Part shown: in pieces, positions 57,714 through 64,000 of the stretch
Layout: each line of letters begins with the position of its first letter
How positions within the stretch are numbered: position 1 is the first letter of the stretch
NCBI RefSeq assembly: GCF_014356525.2
Contig: NC_052508.1
Coordinates: forward strand, 59,619,441 to 59,683,440
Direction: 5' to 3'
Length of the DNA stretch: 64,000 nucleotides
Source: Nilaparvata lugens
Lineage: Eukaryota > Arthropoda > Insecta > Hemiptera > Delphacidae
Made by a program: the position numbers and the translations under genes
Notes under the pieces: generated by a model
Databases searched by the model: none
Told to the model about the DNA's origin: nothing
Seen by the model: the letters and a program-made list of their open reading frames with translations, nothing else

Positions 57714-58316
57714 CCAGAATCATCATTGCTGAACTCTGTTGAAAAGATTCAAAATATGTTCAATCTATTGCATATTAATTCCGCTTCCTCATTGGTTTGC
57801 GATCAGATATATCAAAGACAAAAAATGTACTACAAAACATACTGTACTTCTATTTTCATTACATGAGAAACCATAGTTGGGAAGGTATCTTCCCTCTTTA
57901 TTCCAGCACACAACATCATTTTAGGATTTTGTCTTGTTTTTATTGTGTTATTTTAATTGTAATTGTTCCATTGTAAATTGTTTTTTTCTCATTGTATTTT
58001 TTGTGTGTTATGAATAAACTGATTGAATAAATCTTTATCTTATCACACAAAAAATACAATGAGAAAAAGACAATATACAATGGAACAATTACAATAAAAA
58101 TATGACAAAATCCTGAAATGATGTTGTGTGCTGGAATAAAGAGGGAAAAGACTCTGCCAACTATGGTTTCTCATGTAATAGAAATAGAAGGTTGTTCTTT
58201 AGTACATTTTTTGTCTTCGATGTATCATCTCATCAAAAACTTATGAAGAAGCGGAATAATCAAGCCATTGAACATATTTGATTTTTATAAACAGAGTTCA
58301 GCAATGATGATTCTGG
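57714..58316. repeat. Long near-perfect hairpin (foldback element), about 600 bp
   Basis: The left arm starts CCAGAATCATCATTGCTGAA and the right arm ends with its complement. Matching continues inward through AGACAAAAAATGTACT, ATGAGAAACCATAGTTGG and ACACAACATCATTT to the centre, where CACAAAAAATACAATGAGAA mirrors TTCTCATTGTATTTTTTGTG. Arms are about 270-300 bp with scattered mismatches and small gaps, and the loop is only about 40-60 bp. No coding sequence is present. If transcribed, it would fold into a long double-stranded hairpin. Confidence 0.88.
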
Positions 58317-59149
58317 TTGGATAAACTGAATAAAAAAAGTAAACTGAATCAACCAATCTAAATGAATAAACTGATTGAATTTCTATTGTTTTTGGTTATT
58401 AACACAAATATAATAGCAACGAATCAGTATTCTTCAAACCTTGGAAATTGTTAAACATTCTATTTACAAATTAGATTTTTGGTCATTCAATGATCATACA
58501 TTTTCTGAAATTCAGCTTCAATGGAGTCAAAGCACAACAAGAAGCACTATTTTTTATGAAATTTGTGTACAGTATGTGGATTCAAGACAAAGTCTATTTA
58601 TTCCGAAAAGAATTTTGCAGGATTATCCATCAAAGGAGAGAATCTTTCGAGTATCCTTGTTTATCATTGTGCTAGTCTGATATTAAATCGTTTTCTATAT
58701 AGATGAATGAGAGCATAGTTCTAAAAGTAGAAATGAATTTGTAAGCTACTGTAAACGTTGGAACCCCATCCCTCACATTGTTCAAACAAACCAGAACACA
58801 TTTCCCGCTTGTAAAAATGCTCACGTATTTGGGGAAGTGAAAAGTCAGTCGGAGAAGAAAAAGCGAGTCCGGTTAACTGGAAAAGTTGGAAAAATGTCCA
58901 AACAAGATGATTGACACCCGGGTGGGATTAAGACTTGCCGCCAACTAACTTGACTGACTTCATCCATCAGAGACGTGGACGTCGGAGGAAGAAGGGATAT
59001 AAAGAGAAAGAGGGAGAAGTAGTGAAAGAGAGAGGGACGTGGTCTGCAGGACCCAACAATGTCACGTTTCTCTGCGAAAAGGGGGCCAAACGAAAACATG
59101 TCATGCCATTTCCAATATTCACCTTGCTATGGGTTCTCCATCCATCCAA
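58317..59149. other. No recognisable gene
   Basis: 58441-58680 holds an open frame starting at TTG with no known domain. 58800-59000 is moderately GC-rich (GATTGACACCCGGGTGGGAT) and non-repetitive. Confidence 0.4.
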
Positions 59150-59790
59150 ACTCTTTGCTCACTCCTTTTCACTTTTTCTTCCTCATATTATCTTCCAGTT
59201 TTCCATTCTCTCTCTTTCCTTTGAGAATTTCCCTTTCATTCCCAACCGTTTCATTACCTTGTTATCTACTTTTTCGTCTATGTCTCTCACTTCTCCTGCA
59301 GTCTCTCCTCGTTCGTTTTTCCTTCCTTTTTTAGCTTCCTCTTCTTCCTTTGGACAGTTGATTAACCTTCATTCCAACTCCTGAATTTCCTCTATAATCA
59401 TCCTCTATAACCTTGGACTAAGAACCTCGTATCCCTCCATAACCTTCAAACTTATCACTCATAGTGCCGGTTGCACAACAGCCGGTTAAATGTTAACCGT
59501 GATTAATTCCACGAGAACCAATAAGAGAAGCCGTCTTTTCAAAAACGCCTTCTCTGATTGGTTCCCGTGGAATTAATCATGGTTAAAATTTAACCGGCCT
59601 TTGTGCAACCGGGCCTTACTATCCAATTCATTCTTAGGGTTCATCTCTTCCCCGTTTCTTCTTCTTCTTCTTCTTCTTCTTCTTCTTCTTCTCCTTCTTC
59701 TTTCTCTTTAACTACCTTTTCGCTCTCCCCTTTTTCTTCTCCTTCTCTTTCTTTTTTTTCTCTTCCTTAGATATGGATATTTCTTTTTTC
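59150..59790 (+). repeat. Pyrimidine-rich domain, split by a MITE
   Basis: C+T-biased at about 59150-59400 and again at 59645-59790 with a (TTC)n run. The foldback MITE at 59464-59615 sits between the two parts. Confidence 0.75.
59464..59615. mobile_element. Foldback MITE, 152 bp
   Basis: The arms share CCGGTTGCACAA, GCCGGTTAAAT, TTAACCGTGATTAATTCCAC and GAGAACCAATNAGAGAAG with a loop of about 15-20 bp. This type of CCGGTTGCACA hairpin is common in hemipteran genomes, from general familiarity. Confidence 0.82.
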
Positions 59791-60179
59791 TCTTCCTTTT
59801 CGCTCTTAGATATGTGTTATCCTTCATCGTTATTTTGATATTCCTATATTATTCCAAGTCTCCTTATTCCAATTATTACTCAAGTCTCATATTATACCAA
59901 GTTATTCTCTCTTACGAATTATTATTTTATTATTATTATTATAATTTTCACAAGAAAGCACTGAATGGGAGAGAAAAACTAAGGATACTCCTTCTACTAT
60001 TTCTCTCCCAAATTTAGTTAATATTATTTCATTGTACATGAATGATTTTTGCCCTCCTTCATTCCTTATATGGTATTTCAATCCATTCTATGTCTTTTTT
60101 CAATAATTCATAATATTTAAGTTCAGTTTTCCAACAATATACACCAATACAAACCAATACCTGATGTCCCATGTATCTA

Positions 60180-60650
60180 GAATCTCTATTCAGTCTCGTC
60201 TTGATACTTTTTATCCGACTCATATTTTCTCCCATCTTTTTTCTCCTAACCTTCTCCTTTCCTGGCCTTCTTTTTCTTTTTCTACTACCTTATCAACAAC
60301 ACCTTCTTTTCTCTTTTCTCATTTATCACTTCCACATAACTTCAACTTCTTCTCTCTTCAACTTCTTACTCTCACTCACTCACCCACACTATCTCTCAAC
60401 TTGTGTCGACTCGGGCAGGTACAATTCTAATAAATAGTGACATCAAGTTAGAACGTGGTGGCATCTCTCTGCTATTATTTGTACCACTTTCAACACTTCA
60501 ACACTACTGAGCAACGCGCAACACGTTTCTTGCTGGCTAATAAAATTTCCACTCTCCCTCTCATTTTTCTTCTCATCCTTCTTCTTCTTCTTCTTCCTAT
60601 CTTTCTCCTCCTCCTCTTCTATCTCACGCTCCTCTAATTTTTATTATTCC
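60180..60650 (+). repeat. Pyrimidine-rich domain
   Basis: C+T-biased with CTTCTTCTTCTTCTTCC near 60579; overlapping 88-codon frames are compositional. Confidence 0.75.
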
Positions 60651-61049
60651 CTCTACTGCTTCTGTCATGACTTATTCGTTCCATCTAATCCTCAACTGTC
60701 TTCTATCATTCCCACATTCCAACCAATCTTCTCCAGCTTCTGGTGACAACGTTACAAAGTTGATCCAACTGAATAATTGTTAAATATATATCTTGTTTCA
60801 GGGGTGACTGATACTATTATGCCATGTTAGCGGCACAATGCTACAAAATTCATGTTCTCAAAATATCACATTTTATTGATGAGCTTCAAGATATTTGAAT
60901 AATCTTTGAAATGATATTATTCATAATGTAGATTGGAGTGATTATGTTTTCAAGAGATTGAGAGTTATAAATTCCGATAGATATGAGTATGACACCAGAA
61001 ATAAACATCAAAATTCCTCTTACTACCATATGACAGTTATACTCCGTTC

Positions 61050-62830
61050 AAATTAACTTCAGACTTGGAGGAATATGCGGCGCAGAAAAATGGAGGGAGA
61101 TCAGCCAATTACAGTGATGGATAGAGTCATTTTGTACAGATAGTGATGGCAATCTTGTAGGAGGGGAAGAGCAAGTCATTGAGCGGTGGAGAGAATATTT
61201 CAATGAATTGCTTGGAGGAATAGCTGAGGAGGATCTACAACTGGAATGCAATCAAATAGGTCCAGAACCATTCATTGAAGAGCCTCAGATACATGAAGTA
61301 GAGGAAGCCGTTGAATCACTGAAAAATAATAAGGCCCCAGGGGAAGATACAATAACTGCAGAAATGATAAAGGCCGGTGGTCCACACCTTCTCAAAGCTT
61401 TACATAGTTTAATTGTTCAAATTTGGAGAGAAGAAGAAATGCCTGAAGATTGGCGGATGGCGGTAATCTGCCCTATCCATAAGAAAGGAAGCAAGACTGA
61501 CTGCTCAAACTATAGAGGTATCTCCTTATTGAATATTGCTTATAAAGTCCTAACCAAGATAATAGGTAGAAGGTTGATGCCTTATGTGGAAGAAATTTTA
61601 GGGGACTACCAAGCTGGATTTAGACCAAACCGATCATGCACAGACCATATATTCACTATCCGTACAATTTTGGAAAAATGCTATGAGTATAATATTGATT
61701 TGCACCAATTATACATAGATTATAAGCAAGCATTTGATAGTGTGAAAAGGGATAGTCTGTTAGCAAGTATGATTGAATTCGGTATACCTGGCAAACTTAC
61801 AAGATTAGTGAGAATGACTTTGAAAGGTACAAAGTACAGAGTGAAGATCCAGGGAAGCCTGTCCAACAGTTTCTTGGCAAGTAATGGACTTAGACAAGGA
61901 GATGTATTATCGGCCATGCTATTCAATATTAGTTTGGAAAAGGTTATACGGAGTTTGACAGTTAACCCAAATGGAACCATCATGGATAGGACTCTACAAT
62001 ACATGGCATACGCAGATGATGTGGTCCTACTAGCAAGAAATAAAAGAGCCCTACTGGAAGGATTTGACCAACTTAAGACTGGATCTGAGCAAACAGGTCT
62101 CAAAATTAATAATAATAAGAGAAAATATATGCACAATAGTAGAAAAAATACCCAAGGGAATGAAAGACGTTTTGTGTTTGGAGACAGTAGTTTTGAGAAG
62201 GTTGAGGAATTCAAATATCTGGGAGCTGTAATAACACAAAAAAACGAAGTCCCAATAGAAATCAAAGCTAAAGTATCAGCTGGGAATAGATGTTATTATG
62301 CTTTAAAAACTTTTATCAATTCCCGACTTATCTCAAGAAGGCTAAAAGTGCAAGTTTACAACACTGTCATAAGACCAGCCGTACTATATGGTGCAGAAAC
62401 CTGGGTACTTACTCAGAGGGACGAGACCATACTCAATGTCTGGGAAAGAAAGATCCTCCGAAAAATCTACGGACCCACCTATAGTGATGGAGAGTGGAGG
62501 ATCCGCACTAACCAAGAGTTGCGAGAGCTCTACAACAACCCAGACATTGTAGTTGAAATAAAAATGAGACGTCTAGGTTGGTTAGGACATGTGGAGCGCA
62601 TGGATGACTCAAGGAGCGCAAAGAAAGTCCACAGAATGAATCCTGGAGGAAGAAGACTGAGGGGAAGACCAAGAATGCGTTGGATTGACGACGTGGAGAA
62701 TGACTTGAGGCAGATGGGTATCAGAGGATGGAGAAGGAAAGCTCAAAATCGGGACGAATGGAGAGGCATACTGCGGGAGGCCAAGACCCTCAATTGGTTG
62801 TAGAGCCGAGGAGTAAGTAAGTAAGTATAG
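61050..62830 (+). mobile_element. 5'-truncated non-LTR retrotransposon with microsatellite tail
   Basis: This contains the complete reverse transcriptase half of a LINE, ending in a GTAAGTAAGTAAGTA tail at about 62813-62827 just after the stop codon. Short tandem-repeat tails rather than poly(A) are typical of RTE-related and some other insect LINE clades. The endonuclease half is absent. The 5' boundary, about 61050, is uncertain, because recognisable sequence fades into a stop-containing segment. I could not identify a target duplication. Confidence 0.85.
61118..62803 (+). CDS. Non-LTR retrotransposon reverse transcriptase (partial, frame open)
   Basis: The open frame from the stop at 61115 to the TAG at 62801 encodes about 560 residues. 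Before the RT core is ERWREYFNELL, the usual LINE linker. The palm and finger motifs follow in order: NKAPGEDTITAEMIKAGG, CPIHKKGS, NYRGISLLN, YQAGFRPNRSCTDHIFT, LYIDYKQAFDSV (first catalytic Asp), GLRQGDVLSAMLFN, and MAYADDVVLLA with the catalytic Asp pair. The C-terminal part has the LGWLGHVERMDD and GRPRMRWIDDVENDLRQMG segments typical of insect RTE-like elements. No internal stop interrupts the RT, so the copy is relatively young, but there is no in-frame ATG near the start because the 5' part is lost. It is unlikely to be mobile alone. Confidence 0.88.
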   Translation, partial: WIESFCTDSDGNLVGGEEQVIERWREYFNELLGGIAEEDLQLECNQIGPEPFIEEPQIHEVEEAVESLKNNKAPGEDTITAEMIKAGGPHLLKALHSLIVQIWREEEMPEDWRMAVICPIHKKGSKTDCSNYRGISLLNIAYKVLTKIIGRRLMPYVEEILGDYQAGFRPNRSCTDHIFTIRTILEKCYEYNIDLHQLYIDYKQAFDSVKRDSLLASMIEFGIPGKLTRLVRMTLKGTKYRVKIQGSLSNSFLASNGLRQGDVLSAMLFNISLEKVIRSLTVNPNGTIMDRTLQYMAYADDVVLLARNKRALLEGFDQLKTGSEQTGLKINNNKRKYMHNSRKNTQGNERRFVFGDSSFEKVEEFKYLGAVITQKNEVPIEIKAKVSAGNRCYYALKTFINSRLISRRLKVQVYNTVIRPAVLYGAETWVLTQRDETILNVWERKILRKIYGPTYSDGEWRIRTNQELRELYNNPDIVVEIKMRRLGWLGHVERMDDSRSAKKVHRMNPGGRRLRGRPRMRWIDDVENDLRQMGIRGWRRKAQNRDEWRGILREAKTLNWL

Positions 62831-63897
62831 AGTCATAGGTAGAAGCGCAGTTGCCAATTTGTCGATTATAGTCAGTCGATTGAAGGATTCCAGACAGGAA
62901 ACTCCGTAGGTTTAACATGAGCGCTTGAATACTGACGAGAAATAGAGGAATGCTGGCCGGCTAGAACGGCAACTTCGCAGCCGTTGTATCCCTACCTCTG
63001 TATGCCTTTTCTGCTGCGTATGTCCATCCCAAGTATGAAGTTAATTTGTACAGAGTTAAAGTATGAGTAGAAAAACAACTTAAATGAATCTAAAATTGTT
63101 GTGAAAAGAATGAGAACATCACGATATTACAACTCTTACAGTAGCATTTTCCAATAATAATTATCATTCGAACATATTGAAGTTCAGCTCATCAAACTGT
63201 CAGTGTAATATCTCGTGTAGATTAGATATTAATAACTGCTTTTACCAAAGGGTAGACGTGATAAAGAAAGCTAATTTTTTTTACTCTATGAAAGTTTGTT
63301 ATAATTAAACATTCTCTCTACCATTATTTACAACAATTTCGACTCTACTATGGCTGCCTAGCCTAATACAAAAAACATTGAAAGGAATTTGGAATGGTAC
63401 AATAGAACAAAAAAAAAACTTATCGTTATGCAAATAAAGTTCGATCGCCCCTTGTCATTCGAGTAGGATTAATTTTTAGACTCACTCATAATGAAGATGT
63501 TGAAGAAATAATCACCATTAAATAATGATTTGGGTGATCCACACTTCCAAATGGTGTCTGAACGCGCTCCGTTCGCTTCAACGGTTAAAAGAAGAGTGCA
63601 CGGAAAAAATGCAATTTTTGTCCCAGGTCCGACTCTTGCTAGGCCTACACGTGGAAAACTAGACTACGGCAGGGGGGAAGAAGAGCCGGAAGCTGTTGAT
63701 GGGACGAGTGGATGGAAACTATCTTTCCCAGGCTGGGATGCAAGCTAAGCAGTTCTCAACCCTGAGAAAGATCCTCACCTCGTCCATCGGTTGAAAAAAT
63801 GCAAGTTTTCCGTAGCCTATGCTAGGCAGCCAACAAATAAAATATTACGTTCTAATTTTCACTAATTTCAATAACACTATTTCCAATTGCTTCCATT
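62831..63897. other. No recognisable gene
   Basis: A 72-codon frame at 63530-63748 begins with TTG and has no known domain; the rest is AT-rich. Confidence 0.45.
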
Positions 63898-63972
63898 ACA
63901 TCAGCATACCTTATGATAACATCAATTCACTCCATTCAACACACTCTGACAGTTTGAAGTAAATCTCGCTTG
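63898..63972 (-). repeat. Palindromic repeat family P, copy 24
   Basis: ACATCAGCATACCTTATGAT, AACATCAATTCACTCCATTC, ACTCTGACAGTTTGAAGTAA and ATCTCGC. Confidence 0.82.
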
Positions 63973-64000
63973 TGAATATCAGCGAACCCTGATGGTGTGA

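Noticed and set aside
58441..58680. Two overlapping frames of 61-79 codons that looked exon-like
   Set aside because: No family resemblance, no matching splice phases to netrin and no second exon.
59640..59700. Possible polypyrimidine tract of a netrin 3' exon acceptor
   Set aside because: It is a TTC microsatellite, and no open Cys-rich exon follows.
63530..63748. 72-codon frame with relatively balanced composition
   Set aside because: TTG start, no known domain, and no phase-1 acceptor giving a Cys-rich netrin C345C exon.

Overview
This window is animal nuclear DNA, AT-rich and almost entirely non-coding. It is most likely from a hemipteran insect, and the mix of interspersed repeats reminds me of planthopper (Nilaparvata-type) genomes; that species-level guess comes from memory and was not searched. 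No bacterial genes, operons, rRNA or intact tRNA are present. The only host coding sequence I can support is two exons of a netrin gene on the + strand. One, at 47428-47577, encodes the third laminin-type EGF module. The other, at 55317-55400, encodes the start of the linker to the C-terminal domain. Both are phase 1-1 with canonical splice sites, separated by a 7.7-kb intron. I found neither the preceding exons (laminin N-terminal domain, EGF 1-2) nor the following exon (C345C/NTR domain), so most of the window appears to be netrin intron filled with repeats.

The largest single object is an LTR retroelement on the minus strand at 22613-31529. It has nearly identical 2-kb LTRs, a 4-bp target duplication (AGCG), and a primer-binding site resembling the complement of the tRNA-Lys 3' end. 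It carries gag-like reading frames but no protease, reverse transcriptase or integrase, so it looks like a recently inserted non-autonomous gag-only element. Its LTR also contains, in antisense, a stretch resembling the tRNA-Lys body.

Other mobile DNA includes a 5'-truncated non-LTR retrotransposon with an open reverse transcriptase frame (61.05-62.83 kb) and three decayed LINE 3' ends (15.6, 35.9 and 54.7 kb). There are fragments of a tRNA-derived SINE (9.5, 16.7 and 46.8 kb) and a TIR element with a broken MADF-domain exon (47.8-48.7 kb). About ten further inverted-repeat elements are present, two of them long hairpins at 37.8-38.25 and 57.7-58.3 kb. A short palindromic family of about 90-100 bp occurs roughly 25 times.

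The remainder consists of microsatellites, a 231-bp tandem repeat, long polypurine/polypyrimidine domains that create large but spurious open frames, and unremarkable AT-rich sequence. Many long open frames begin with TTG or similar codons and lie in low-complexity DNA; I do not treat them as genes.
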